Source: Diphasiastrum complanatum (Eukaryota > Streptophyta > Lycopodiopsida > Lycopodiales > Lycopodiaceae). Taken from it: a stretch of 64,000 nt of DNA. Positions within the stretch are counted from its first letter, which is position 1. Each line of letters begins with the position of its first letter. Of this stretch, positions 37,491-51,489 are shown one piece after another. Below the pieces are notes generated by a model, which was not told the DNA's origin, did no database searches, and saw nothing but the letters and a program-made list of their open reading frames with translations. The stretch covers positions 26,815,039 to 26,879,038 of the forward strand of contig CM055097.1 in the NCBI GenBank assembly GCA_029204225.1, given 5' to 3'. Position numbers and translations under genes: made by a program.

Positions 37491-40440
37491 TTTCAGGTAA
37501 ATCAAGAAATATTCCAAGCAAACCAAGCATTGGAGGATCCAAAGCTCATAGATTTTTATCAAATTATTTTGGAAAAGAAACCAAGATTCAATCTTCGGTT
37601 TGGAAAGAGATAATAGTTGCAACTCAAGATTTCGAAGAAGGAGGTTTTACTCAGCTACTCAAAGTAGAAGTTTGGAGAAAACTAGACAACATGGTGAAAT
37701 ACTTAAGAAAAAATTAATTTTCAAATATTGATGTACAAATGATACAGAAAACAACTAGTGAATTTGTGGATGCAGTTCAAAGTGCGTGGGGAGCAGATCA
37801 TATAACACATTATATGGTAAGATTTCAGTGTAACACTATTATAGACAAATATGTGCAATTAATTTAGATACTTTTGGTACTGATTTATATATTGTTTGTA
37901 TGACATGCAACACATAATATGGCATCATTCGACATTCTTTGCAAGAAATAGTGGAAGTCTTAGCATATGGTCATCACAAGGAATGGAAAAATCTCATTGG
38001 CAAACAACAATAAAATTGATATGCTCGGCAACTATTTTGACTTTTTTCTTCCAGATTCAAATAGAAGATTTCGATTAGGTCCTAAATTTTGTACAAAGCT
38101 TAAAGATAAAACTTTCGAGATTGCAAATACAATTGTTGAAGCCGGGGCCAAATTTTTTTGCAGCACAATATCAGTCTTGATTCCATAGGAGACACTTTTG
38201 TTGTTAATCCTTTTTTCATATCGGCAGTGAATGCAAAAGAGGCCAATTTTGAAAGGCTGTTTATTTCATCGACTGCAGTCCAATGGCCAAATTCTATTTA
38301 ATTCCATATAAAAATAAGTAAGTTTTGCTAGTTTGGTGTTGATGCCTTTTATTTTGATTATACTCTTGTCAAAATTGATTCTAATTTCATTTTGATTGTT
38401 GCAGTCGGCATTGGAGCTTGAACATTCTTTTTGTAAAATAAATAATGAGCGCGTAGCAAATTTTCTATGTGTAAAAATAAATTCAACTAAGAATACGCAT
38501 AGAGAATTTGATTCTCTATTTCATGATGCTGTTCGTAAAATATCGACAGCGGCAAAAGAATGTTGCTCCTACCTTAACGCCTTTTCAGGTTGCTCAGAAT
38601 GTAGATGTTATAATATACGATTAAAGAGGCATAGAAGTCCTTCCTAATAAAGAGGAAGGCAAAATAATAGGACAAGAGATTGTTGACTATACAACTCCTG
38701 ATACTGATATAGAAAAATAAAGAAAAATATATTGAATAGGATTTCAAATGTACATGAACGTGTATATATTACCATCCAGAAAAGGAGATACAATCTTACA
38801 TGTACACAACCCATTTATGGGATTTTTATTAATATCAATATAGATTGTTACATTCAAGTTATGTCCATAATACAATACTGTATTGCAATTTTCTAGATTG
38901 ATAAGAAACAAGAATCTTGTTTCAATTCAATAACGATGATGGACATGTATTTTATGATAATAAATCTTAGTGTTCTTCCATTAGTTGGATAGTTTTGCCA
39001 ATATCTTTGTATTTGATCTTGATCTCATGTCTTTTATGTACCTGCATAAATTGTATGTTACATTTAGTATAAAGATTATATGAGCAATTTTTAAAAGAAA
39101 CTATTCATAAAGAATAGAATGTTTTTAGTTACTTACGAGTTTACCATTGAAAATGAATCTGAAGTTTGAAGGTATATTGTAAGAGCAACAGTTCATGCCT
39201 AATGTAATTCAGACCCCAATCTTCTTCCACCTCAATACAAGTCAAAAGTGCATCATTGTATATTATTTCTATATTTTTTCGTTCAGTCCATTGGCTTCCA
39301 AGTCTTGATCGAGTGGAAACCATTGACTTTTGATATTTTTCCATCTTTGATAATGGAAGCATAAGCTGAACATTTGCTTTTCTATTTGATAATGGAAGCA
39401 CATGGAAGACATTTTAATTTTGCATTATATATCTCCATCTAATTTTTTGTCCCACAGCCTTCATTCATAAGTTTCGATCATAAACTATTTGATAATTTTT
39501 TGCATACAAACATCTTGGGGTTTTGTGTACATTGACACTTGAAAAAAAATCCACAAATATATTCAAAGAAATAAACCAACTTAATCGGATTGTTTTTGAT
39601 CCCGTACTTATCTTTAATGAATGTTTTACATCATTATATAGCTTGCGACGAAATGATTCTGAAAGTGCAGCATCTTTAGCAACCCATTCATCACTTCCAA
39701 AACTAGGTTATGGAATTGGGGCTATTTGCCCAAAATGTCCTTTTATACATAGATTCATAAAAGAATATTCCACAATTAGCAAGATCTTTTGCAGTTCTAC
39801 CTCTATATTGCAATTGTCCAATATAAGTGTGTACTACATCTAACTCGCCTGCAAGAGATTTACTTGGCTCCCATTCATTTATATTGGATGGATATAAATC
39901 TGCAAGAGAAATCATTGGCAAGTTTAATAATAGATGATTATGAATGACAAAAATCAAAGTATGGTAATATATCAATACTCACAATTGTTTTTTTTTGTGA
40001 TCATGACGGTTGAATCCTTGCACATTTATCTCTGAATGCATATATACATGTTGGATTACAATTTCGAAAATAGATTTTCCTCCTGATGATGTTCTGAAAT
40101 CCAAAATTCTGGCCTTCCAATAAGATTGAAATAATAGTTTTGCCTTTTTGCTTTTTCGAAATGTTCCTTTTGATGATGGATGCATCAGAACCGAAGAGTT
40201 TCTTGAATATTTTCGTAGCACCCATAATCCATTGTCATCTTTCTCATTGAAGAGAAGAACAGAGTCGATTGAGGAGCACGGCTTCCTTAATGGCACCATT
40301 CGTTATGTGTAGGCAAAAAACCATGAATCTGAAAATGTGCGTAGGCAAAAATTTGAAACACTGAACTATTTGGCGCTACGAGTTAACTCTAGTTAACCTT
40401 GTACACCATGATTTGACAATGCATTTACATTAAAGCTACA
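37490..40440. other. Unassigned AT-rich segment with coding-like stretches on both strands
   Basis: Begins where the copia fossil is cut off and ends at another copia fragment on the other strand. Coding-like stretches with balanced composition occur on + at about 37500-37850, 37960-38160 and 38400-38700, and on - at about 40300-39980 and 39980-39700. The two sets point towards each other around a gene-poor centre (38.7-39.1 kb). I recognise no domain. It could be a decayed host gene pair, an unknown mobile element, or an old virus insertion; nothing decides between these. Confidence 0.35.
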
Positions 40441-40740
40441 TTGATTTTCTCATTTCAACCATCTATCATATTCATTTTCAATATTTTTGGGCCTCTTCGG
40501 GCAGTGATGAGCTGGAAGGGCAGGCCTCAACACTGAAATCTTGCGGTATTTGCGCATAAGCAATACATCCAAAAACTTGCAAGTTTGATAATGATGGTTT
40601 GGAGCCTGTCCAAACTTCATATGGTCTTTTTTCTGAGAGACCTTTAGTCCGAACATCTGTTTTGAATATAAGCTGCAATGGAAACACTTTGTAACAGCTA
40701 TGAGCTTTTATGGACAATCAGTCTGAAAGAAAAGAGTTAA
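40441..40740 (-). mobile_element. Ty1/copia integrase fragment
   Basis: A short piece with the integrase-C/linker pattern RPYEVWTG.KPSLSNLQVFGCIAYAQIP. No LTRs, heavily truncated; likely old. Confidence 0.75.
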
Positions 40741-42720
40741 TGTTTTAAAGCATCTACTGTGTGTCTCTGATAAGTTTTCGTCTCGGCGTTTATGGGCGCT
40801 CGAGCGTATGAGGAATCAGCTTATTTCGTCTGGCATTAATTGGCGTTACATGCATTGGAATACATTAATTGATTACAATGATCAACTATATACAATTTAC
40901 ATTTGTGCATATGTATGTACAAGAGGATGGCATGGAGCCGTTGCGCCGTCTGGAATAGATCGTGGCTGCTGTTGTCATTGTCCAAGTAGTTGCATAGTAC
41001 AAGAAGTGGGCATGAGAAGGCTTCGACTATTCGGAGCCGAGCGTATTGCTGCCGATAGTCAGAATAGTTGTTTGATGGTCCCCAACAGTAGTTGGTTGAG
41101 CCGATAAGTCGGAATCCCTGATAAGTCGGCCAAGTCAAGTTTTCTCGATAAGTCGGAATAGTTCGACAAGTCGGGTGACTAGTCGCGGACTGCCATTCTC
41201 TTGCATGTCTTCGATAACCGAGTATTTCTGCAGACTGTGACAATGGGTGTAAAATTACAGCAATTTGAATGGAACTAGATTAACATGGGATTTAGGAGAG
41301 TAGAGGAAATAAATCCAATAGTAGATGCACGATTTCTAGCTTGTAGATGACTCTAAATGTGCATCGAAATTTAGCCAAGAACCTATTGATCCATTAAGTA
41401 TGTTTTTGGATCTGATTTCACTTGTGCAACACAAGTTCTTGGGTTTAAAGGCAAAAGAGTCTTAGTAACTATCTTTGAGGGTTTGGAAAACCAAATGTCT
41501 TTATCTCTTCAAATTTTCTCATTAGCTTTCTCAATGAAACATTGGAAGATAAAGGGGTGAGCAACATTTTTAAGTAGTGCTACACTTTAGTTTGAAAGGC
41601 CCAATATATCTAAGGATGTCTGCAAAAGAATTAAATGGACTCATCTATTTGATAATTGAAGTAGTCTATAAAGAACAAATGCCAATCGTGGTCCATTGCT
41701 TCCATCCTACACAACTTCTTGAAAACATAAGTTTATTTATTTTTGGTGGATTGCAAATGCCCATCTTACCTTTCTGTATTGAGCCGATGCAAACTCTTTA
41801 AAAAAAACTATGACATTTGAATTTTTTTAATGATGATATTTAAGGAGTTTGGGTAACATAGGTGTGTTGAAAAGAAATAGACTAGCTAGAGGCAAGAATA
41901 CGCCTAAGAACCAAAATTCTAGCAATAAAGTTCATTGTTATAGAGTTCCACTTGGAGAATTTATTATTACATGAGTCAATAAGCCAATCAACTTTTTGTG
42001 AGTCAATAAGAGAGATACCAAAACAAGGCACTAAAACACAAAGAGATTGTACTATGAGCAATAACGTGATATCCAAACTTGGCTAACTAGGGCAAAGGGG
42101 AGTCATTCGAGAGAGAGAAGATATTTTGACATGTTCTTGTGAATTATCAAGAAGCAGCAAGTGTTCTTGCAAAAAATTGAAAGGTATCTCAAATTTTGGG
42201 TTGTCAAAATTAGTGATGAGCTCATAAACAAAGAGTTGCATCATGATGAAATTGAATTTCTTGCTAAATTCCAACAAATTAAAACCCAAATATTCCTCTC
42301 CTTGGTAAACATGCAAGTATTAGTAGTCACTTTTGACATTTGGTTATTGTCAATTTAGGCAAGTATTAGTAGTCACTTTTGACATTTGCAAATCTAGCAA
42401 TCAACACAAACGAATTTTTCTTTCATGCAATGGATTTATCCACAACATTGAAAACCTTAACCTTAATGAGATGTAATTGTGAAACATTAGGACATAAAGG
42501 GAGTCAAATGTTTGATTTCTCCTTCCACCAACATGCCCTTCCATAGGGTTTAAGCTGTATGCTTAATTAAAATATTTTGCTTGTAGCAAATTCAACTTTA
42601 ATATTCTAAGTCTTACACATTAACTCTTTTCATATGAAAGATTTCATACCATGCTCAAAATACTTTGTCCATGCTCTTCCAAATCAAGGATAGAATGCAT
42701 CCTTCCCTTGCTATGAAGCA
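40741..42720. other. Intergenic, no gene recognised
   Basis: Contains the GATAAGTCGG repeat cluster (41103-41174). The rest is AT-rich without recognisable features. Confidence 0.5.
41103..41174 (+). repeat. Four spaced copies of GATAAGTCGG or a close variant
   Basis: GATAAGTCGG at 41103, 41120 and 41147; GACAAGTCGG at 41165. AAGTC and AGTCG echoes lie between and after. Confidence 0.85.
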
Positions 42721-43046
42721 TAGTTGCACTGCGTTTCTGAAACGCGTTTCGAAAATTTTTGAAAAATTTTCAAAAACGTTTTTTTTTTTAATTTTTTTTT
42801 TGGGGTTTTTTTTTTTGGGCAATATGGGTATCAGATGAAAGCTCTATTAAGAGCATAATTTTTGTGTAATTTGCCGACTATTTCGGGTGCAGGATGGTCC
42901 AGTTCAGGTGCATTAATCCATGTTGGATTCTGTCAAGGATAAAAATTCAAAACTAACCTCTAGCATGTCTGTTATGATCACAGATGATCCCAATAAGTGT
43001 GTTTTTGCTCAGGGAGTGGAAGGCCAAGTCATGAAGAGGCCTTACC

Positions 43047-43159
43047 GTCGGGGGGACCCTGCCGTTGGAGGGCGTTGCCCCCCAAACCCCCCACCGGGGG
43101 GCTACCGCCCGCCAAACCCCCCGTTTCTCGGGGGGCTACCGCCTCCCGAACCCCCCAAG
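43047..43159. repeat. GC-rich island of C6/G6 runs in AT-rich DNA
   Basis: GGGGGGCTACCGCC at 43096 and again at 43130 (34-bp period), interleaved with AACCCCCC runs. Several G/C tracts of six allow G-quadruplex or hairpin structures. Flanked on both sides (about 42727-42750 and 43335-43372) by AAACGC/GCGTTT palindromic motifs. Confidence 0.8.
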
Positions 43160-44061
43160 CATTTATTGAAAACCAGAGCAAATAACAACCAAATAGCTAT
43201 TGAAAATAAGATCTGTTTGTGCCCCATCTACTGCACTTCTGAGAGGCAAAACACTCGTTTGACCATTGATCCCCTAAAAAATTTTTCAGCCATAAGCTAT
43301 TTTTCCCAATTTTTTTTTTTTTCCAATTCTGGGAGGAGAAACGCGGTTTCCGAAATGTCTCCTCCCAGAAACGCAATTTTGTGCAACTATGCTGAGAAGC
43401 TAAAAAAAATTTCTTCTATTTCCACATTTCCGTTCATATTGATAATAATAATTGTTCAAGCTCAATTATCCAAAAAAATGCGCATGTTCTTTTGCCTACA
43501 TATTTGTATGTCTATGTGGCCACACAAATTGTTCTTACTTTTACCACTAGGTGCTGATATCCATAGAGATAACTTTGTTGCTTTTAAAGCATACCTAGTT
43601 CCTATCTTACCCACACTATGCTTTTACTATAGCATTCCAACACAATAGACCTGACTTGATTTGCAAGATATTTAATACTCTGCACTTCTTTCTATCCTTG
43701 GAGGCAATTTGTTGTGACTTTACTTTCTTTGTGATAACAGAATAAGGTAACTTCCATCTAGTGTTCAGCTAGACAAAAGCATTTCAACTAACCACATAAT
43801 TTTCAGATTATGATCACTATCTAGTTTCAGACCTGGATTTTAAATTCTAAATTTCAAACTCTTTTCAACCTGGGTGAGAAAACTCATCAATAGCTCCAAA
43901 GCGTCGAGACATTCTTATGGCCTCTCATCTCTTTTTGCGTATTGTGTAGCTCTACAAGAATGATTAATGGTCCAAGGAAGTGGAAACTTGTAGCAACATG
44001 GAAGGATAGTGTAGCAAACTTTCACTACAATCATATTGACATAGCTAAAGTAGGGCCTTGC

Positions 44062-44092
<31 letters not shown>

Positions 44093-44995
44093 GCGAGCGC
44101 ACTATCATGCTTGATATGATTGTGGGTGTATTATTTCAGAATGATGGATACAATGTAGTACTTTGGGCATGTGTATTGCAAATGTGATACACAAATTGAC
44201 AATTACAAGTACATGCACATGACACATATGGAGCACCGATGAGTGAGAAGGTGCCCCTTTGATTGATTGATAACTCAATTGTTAGCAGTCACAATTATTC
44301 TCCAATTATAAGGAACATGTGAATGCTTTAAATTACAAATAGGGTCATTTGAGAGACCATACATCAATGCTCCAAAGAATATTTGAGAGGCATATTATGA
44401 ACGTCAATATGTGTTTGTTTAACATCTAGTAGTCAAAGAGGCCATTTCCATAGCAATATGAAAGTTGGACTTTTAAACAAATGCTGTTAGCTCTCTAGGA
44501 CACTCTCTAAGCTCCTCTAATTTACTACCCACCAACAGGAATAAAGCTCCTTCCAGCCATTGAGGTTTAGGTTGGAGCCCTGAGCACCTGGTCATGGGCC
44601 TGCTAGATCACACTCAAAGCCAGCTCCTCACCAAGCTTCCTGTTTCTTTTTCGAAGAATAAGAAGAATAGGAGGAATAAAAAAAAGAAACACGCTTGCAA
44701 ACAGCCTCCTGCTTGACCAGGTCCATAACTACCATAACCATTGACATTTGTGCTCTAGCATAGCTAGTTAACCTTGTTGTGAAGATACTGAAATTTTTCC
44801 TGCAATCGGCGCTTGTCCAGCTCTTGTGGAGAGCTTCCATTCTATCAAAAGAAACCTAGTGAAACACAAAGGCATCAAACTCATGGATGGAAAGACACTG
44901 AACAGATCATACTACTAGTGGTCTGATGTGTCCAACTTCTGGCAGTCCTGTTCCTGCTGGCTGAGATAAAATTGACTGACAGGTTTAGTGTTTTA
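43160..44995. other. Intergenic sequence between the two convergent genes
   Basis: No gene recognised. A (GA)n run at about 44061-44080 passes into (GAGC)n to about 44098. The last few hundred bases should contain the 3' UTR of the oxidoreductase gene. Confidence 0.55.
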
Positions 44996-47900
44996 TTATC
45001 TCCTGTCTTGAAGCGCAACCTGTGCCGCATTCCGGCCTGGAGCACCCATCACTCCCCCACCTGGATGTGAACCTGATCCACAGAGATAAAGACCTTTCAC
45101 TGGTGTTTTGTACCCTGACCTGTTTTATAAAAGCTTAAAGTTAAATTCTGCCTTCTATGTTATGTGCTAGCTCAAAAATTATTGTGCACTCAGAATTGGG
45201 AAGCCGTTAAATTCACAAATTTTTCCATAGTCAGGAGTTTGAATGCAATCAAACATACAAAGAGGACATAAGAAAATAAACTGGTCCTTGAATGAATACA
45301 TGCATTTGATCAACATATGAGAATGGATCACATTTGAGTTGCACAAGAGGCTAGGAATACACTTTCAGAGGCTCTTTAGTATGAGGAAGTTTTGATTTAG
45401 TTCTTCATCATCACATCCAGTTACATCCTACAGAGGTTTTCCAAAAATGAACTGTGTTGTACATCATCGTACCATCCTTTGATAGGTCGAAGAAGGAAAA
45501 GGCTATCCAGTCCCATTGCTCCATGGAAAATATTACCTCCTGTAACCCCCATTTGCAACACATCAGCACTGAGAAAGTGTCATTTCAAGAGTCAACAGGC
45601 AAGCTCCTATGTAGTTATAACAACAATCTATAGTAACAAAGCTAAAACTTATGGAGTACTTTGGTGGCAGGTATGTCCACAAAAATAGAAATTTACCCAT
45701 AGGTGAAAGGAAGTGTGGTATCAAGGTTTTTCTTAAAACTCATATCCCCAGATCTCATGAATCACCCGACTTTAAGGTCCAATAATATCAACATTTCCAT
45801 CAAACGTAGCCAGACTTGTAAAATTATCTATTGTAGCATGGAAATGGACTGCTGCAAATGATGATCCAAATAATTATGTAATATCCTTGACAATTGTGTC
45901 TTCATAGAGTTTCGCTTTACATGAAATCAGCTTCTTTGACCTTGACTGGAATAGCATTAGTCTAGCATAGAGCCCAAAAGAATATGACACTGAAATGATG
46001 AGCATTTTAGTTCCTCGGTGAAGGGATGCAGGAATATTGTCCAAGGCCAACTAAATACAATCTTAGACAACAAACATAATAAATCTAAAGTTGTAAAGAA
46101 CTCCTGCATTCGATTGTGATATGCCAAGTTGACAGTAAGAGCAGGGACATCCTGATAGGTTGATTTGACCATGTCTAGAGAAAAAAATTGAGTTTTATCA
46201 AAGACTGAATTCAGAAGGAATTTTGAGAATGAGAGGTATGAAGCAATAGAATGATTCCCAACAAAAACTTGTAAAAGAGGTCTTGCTGCCATGTGCCATC
46301 CAGAAGAATGGCCAGCTTGTACTTCAAAGTAAAATTCTTATGAACATCCATCTTAGGTTTCTTTTCAACATTAGTTTTAATGATCCTTTCTCCAGACTGA
46401 AACCAGAAAACTCTTTACAACATGACAGTGTATACAAAGAACTTAAGCTTAATATATGCTTGACCTGTCAGTCCAAAGACACGTTCTAAGTCTGGAGGAG
46501 TTAGCATTTCGTAGTCGATGATGGAAGAGCTGAAACCAGGAGCATATTCATCGACTAGATTGAAGCAACGCTTTGCAAAAGCTTCCTGCTCAAAATGAAA
46601 CAAGGATTTAACATTACTAAATCAAATGTCTGGTACAGCCTATTTTCTATTGGACACAAGCAAATTAGCTCATGAAATTATAATGATCATAATCAAGCTA
46701 ACGTGAACAGGGTTGAGATTAGACAATGCTATAGGCCAGGACACCAACATAAAGTAGTGCTTTAGAGAAGATTCAGGTCATTCTTTAGCTAAAACTAAAT
46801 TTGTTGACCTGCAAGTGGAGCCATTAGAGTAGCAACAGACCACTCTAGGTCCTTTTGTGGCGTATAATGTAAATTTTGTAGCAAATTAATTCATTTTCGC
46901 TTTGAAAACTAGTACTTTTGGTAATCGACTTTATTGCAATTTCATTCTACTATTCAAACTGCTATGGTAATTGTTTCGACAACTTATCCTTTCCAGATGT
47001 GTGTTCCACATACCATCAGCTTTTTCGATCTTTTGTCGCTTCACAGAAACTCAGAAAAGAATAACATGAACCGGCTATCATCATTACAGGAGCTAATATG
47101 CTTGCACTTCAATTCCAAGGCTTTTATATCTATTTATCAGACCAGCACCAATTAGAGAAGAAGTCCCAGCTTGAGAGCTAAATTGCAGAGTCAGATTTTA
47201 GAGAGTTGGGAATTTTGGCCAAGAACTTACAAATTTTACTGCAATGCTGACAGGTCAAAGCTGCACACTTTATAATTTGGCTACGATATGGAAGAAGTTA
47301 ACTGTAAAGATGGCAAGTGCTTGATTATATGAAAGGAAAATCAGCAATTGTCAATTAACCTTTCCAAAGAACATTGTACCCATTAGTCTCAACTCTCAAG
47401 ATATTCTGTGGCAGAATTTATAACAGCAGAGCATACCCTAATGGCTGGGTCTTCCCAGCTTCCTTCTTTCAAATGATAAGGAGTATACTGCACAAACATA
47501 TTGATGACGTGTTTGCCTGGTAGAAAAACAACATGGTCAAGCCTAGCACTAAAGTGGGCTCAAGGGCATTTTCTACAATGGACATCAGGAAAATAAAGAT
47601 TGTAAAAAAGAAGTTATCTGGTATTCGGCAAAACATTTATGTTTAATAACATTATGAACAAGCCTGAAACGCAGACGTTGGTTATGCATAGTGCTCAGAT
47701 TCTCTGACTATAATTGAGATATGATCAAAACTGGAAGCTACAGGTGAAATTGTCATTTAGTACGAAACACCTTGGTTTTCCTCAAAGAAGGCACAATGTT
47801 TACAGCTGTATCTTTTTTTGTTCATGAATTACAGAGTGGACATGGCACAGACAAAGACCACGGTTTTCCTCAAAGACAATACAATGCCTAGGATTTATCT

Positions 47901-50900
47901 TTTTTCTTCTATAAAGTGTTCACTTGTTAACATTTGAACGGATAGTTATATATCTGATTGTAAGAATGTCACATGACTTCTGTAAATAGATTCTTCAAGA
48001 GTAGGATCAGTTAAGTACTAGCACAAATACACTATGGACACAGATGTGGTCTTGAACTGGAACATGTAACCTAGAGTTGTTACACAGAAAAATTTCGGAG
48101 AGAAATTGAATAGGTAGGAGGAAGTAAACTTTAAAACAGTTGACTTTATTGAAGTTATGTCAGTAGATCGCAAATGTATCGTGTCTTAACTAGTTGTCTG
48201 CCGGCCTTCTTGATCTGTTTTACTAGTGGCTTTTTGCTCTTTTCATGCAGTGATTTTCTCACAAGAAAGGTACTAATTTAGGTTGATTGTTTCCTGGTGT
48301 CATAGCAGTTTGGTATATGATGCATCATGAAAAAATAAATGGTTTGAACAGTACCATGAAACAGTAGATGTTCACAATGATGCATCTATGACCAAGGAGG
48401 TGCATGTTCATGTGATCCCACTTCAATCTCTGTGTGCGCCAGCACAACCAAGATTGCAAATTTTTCCTATTGAAACATGATAAAGAGGATTTTGCTGATT
48501 CTTTCAACTAGTGATCATTTTCAAATTAGGGGTGGGTTGTCTTTTCTATTTTCTATTCTCCTTTCACAGAATTTTAGCAACATCCATAATATAGAATTGG
48601 AATTTTTGTACTAGAGTCTGCTCACCACAATGCCAGTCACAAACCTGGCGGAGAGATTGTATTGTCTAGAGCAGAGGGGATAGTCATCTCAATAAAAGGT
48701 CTCAAAGATGGATATCCATTTAGAGCATCACGATTTGCTGTATCAATGTCATCCATGCTGCATCCATTTGAAAAAAATGGCATCATATCATATTGAAAGG
48801 ATGATGTCTGAGCTCATAGATGTTATGCAGATTATTTTGACAAAAAAAGCTTTGCATCAAAGTTAAAGCAAAATCCTTAGCTTTTAGCTGTTGAAAAAGA
48901 AATGTAAAACAGTATTGTACAAAATGACGTATAGAAGGAAACTTGGTAAAATAAACAACTACAAGAACTAAAAAGTCAGAGCCTCAAAAAAATAAAATAG
49001 AGACTGTTCATTTATCCATAGAGGCAGATATGTCGGATGATGTCCGATATGTCGGAGCCACCTGTTAGCCATTCCCAAGTATTTTTGATGTAAGAAACAT
49101 TGCAATAGAGTCATCGCCAAACACAAGCTAACAATGAACATAAACATGATCACAGAAATTCTTTTTCCATTTGATCTTGAGGAAAAGGATCAGCTATTTC
49201 CAATAATATAGGAGATGCGACTGGAAAAACAGTATTAGACTTAAAAATCTTCTCAACCTCTTCATTTTCTACTGTAAGATTGTCCCTTCCACTTCATTGC
49301 ATGAAACTTCAGTAGGCACCACTTATGCATCCAAGTTTTACTATAATACTATTCAACAGCCAGACTACAAGATCCAGAGTTAAGACAGATAGCATTGAAC
49401 TGTAATGGTCATCTTGCTTTGCAGAATCAATTGTCCACATCATCATTGTTGATTTGTAGACCTTGCCCTTTAGGCTTCCGTTCCATACAATAACTTGTTT
49501 GAGAATTTTCCAATTCTACAAGCTGGTACTGTCGTGTTACTAGATTTTTCTAAAAGTAATTACACACACTCCTTGCAGTTGTATCTGCAATGAGAATGGG
49601 CATTGCTGCAGACACCTGCAAAACTTTACCATTTGAGATCATTTCAATGCTAACGACATTTTCTTACCTTTTCGCTGCTCAATTTTATTACTATTTTTAT
49701 GTAAAATTCTAAATGCTGTCCTTATTATGGCAAAATCTGAATTCAGAACTTTCTACTAGACATGCATTTGAGTGCTTTTCTACCTCTAGCTCAAAAGTTT
49801 TCTGACATTTTATTTCCAAATCATTTGTAATATTTTGTAAGTTCTGATTTGTTTAGTCTATTCTCATTTGCCGCATTATAGTATTATACTGTTTCTATTT
49901 GGCTGGTATATTATCAGTATATCCTGATGTCTGGAATGATTTACTTACCACAGACACATGCATGTACATGGTACATGGTAGAGCCCCTGCTGTATCTGCC
50001 TTTGTGCTTGAGTTTTTCCAAATGTGAGGATGCGACAAAACGACTTAGTCTTTTCCCCGGAATAGATCTTGACTTAAAGCCACAAGGGATTACTGAGACT
50101 CCATCCAAATCTTGTTAACTTGCCATTTATTTTTTAGAAAAATTTACCAAATAGCCACTAGTCATACAATCATAAGAATTGATCTATAAAGTTTTTATTC
50201 TTTGCAATTTCTTGAGGATCAAGCTTGTAAATAGGTATGAGACTTGCAGACAGGATGTCAGCTATACAAAAAAAGCTCTAAGCAAGGCAGTACAATATCA
50301 TGTGAGAACATAAATCATATTTCCAATATTCAAAATTTTGGAAACTCCATCTTGCATGATAAACAAAAGAAAGGCAAGGCAAGGACATAAATAAAAACTG
50401 TAACAGTGTGACCAAGTTCAAAGCACTTGGGAGAAAATTTTGATTTGAAAGAAACCTTTAAGGCTCTGGTTGTCCATAGATGAGAGCAAAGTTAAAGGAT
50501 TCACCTATCGGTACCAAGGTGAATTGTTCCTCTGTGCTCCAAACCGGGATTGGTACCACTGTGCTCGCGTGCTCGAAAATGTGGAAGGTCATCGACAGCT
50601 AAATTCAGCTTTGTTGTTCCCTGCAGAATTCAGACTGATTAATTTCGCTTTTCAGTAAAAGTTAACAGAAGTAAACAAAACATATTGACAAGCACAACAG
50701 GAAGAGAAGCAAGCAAATCAGAATTACTGATTTGTAATCAATAGATTTGATCCTTCTCAGAACATCTTCAGACAGAACATTCTGTGACAGCAGCTTCTGC
50801 AAAAGGCCAAAATTTTGAATCATTATTACTTGGTGAGATAAGCTAATATGTTGGAGGTGCATTTCTTTGAAAGTAACAGAGCCTTATATAATTAACAGAA

Positions 50901-51337
50901 CAATTCAGTGTAGACATGAACAATTCCAATTATATGGTGGCTGTCCTTCTGGATTACGTTCATCTTAGACAAGCAGGGCCATTGAGAACTTTCTGGAATT
51001 TGGGACCCACACACCAGAAATGTTACGGCAGGAGTAGCATTGGAGAGGACCTGATCTGCCTCAATAAGTGTTCCATCAGCTAGCTTAACCTGGCAACCAG
51101 CAATCAGTAAGTATAAAGAACCCAAGGAAAAGAAGGAAAGTGCAACTTATGCAGCAGCAGTGCTTTTTGAAAGTATAGCAAAGTGCCAAAATTTTACATT
51201 GTGTCTCTGAACATTCTAACAAACATAAGTATTGGACAGTACATAGAGAATCTAATGCTTTCCTGCATACTTACCCCATTCAAAGATGTGGAAATTCCTC
51301 CGTCTTTTTCCAGTTGTTGAACAGAGAATTCAACCAC
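44996..51337 (-). CDS. PYROXD2-like FAD/NAD(P)-dependent oxidoreductase, C-terminal half
   Basis: Nine exons on the - strand joined by GT/AG in consistent phase: 51337-51275, 51089-51015, 50796-50728, 50620-50505, 48757-48645, 47516-47437, 46585-46465, 45539-45473, 45119-44996 (TAA). They give 275 residues. Recognisable segments: [130 protein letters not shown]. This matches plant At5g49555 and animal PYROXD2, phytoene-desaturase-like flavoproteins of nearly 600 residues (animal PYROXD2 is mitochondrial). The final glycine-rich block is the conserved C-terminal FAD-contact region. The N-terminal Rossmann motif is not in the window; a gypsy fossil starts 150 bp upstream of the first visible exon. 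No broken exon seen. Substrate unknown. Confidence 0.92.
48758..50504 (-). other. 1.7-kb intron of the oxidoreductase gene
   Basis: Noncoding, AT-rich, no element recognised. The other introns of this gene in the window (45120-45472, 45540-46464, 46586-47436, 47517-48644 and the short ones above 50620) are also free of recognisable transposons. Confidence 0.7.
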
Positions 51338-51489
51338 CTGTGATAGCAATGATATGATAATAAGAGAAATACAGCTTTGTTGAAAGTTATGACCAAGACA
51401 TCACACAAAGAACACAGAATAGAGAGGAGAAAGCAAATAGATTGATAAAGCACTGAGAACGACCATAATAAGTGGAATAACAACCACAA

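Noticed and set aside
39703-39975. Possible BIR-like segment on -
   Set aside because: Only a loose resemblance around LANCGIFFY; the required Cys/His ligands are not in place.
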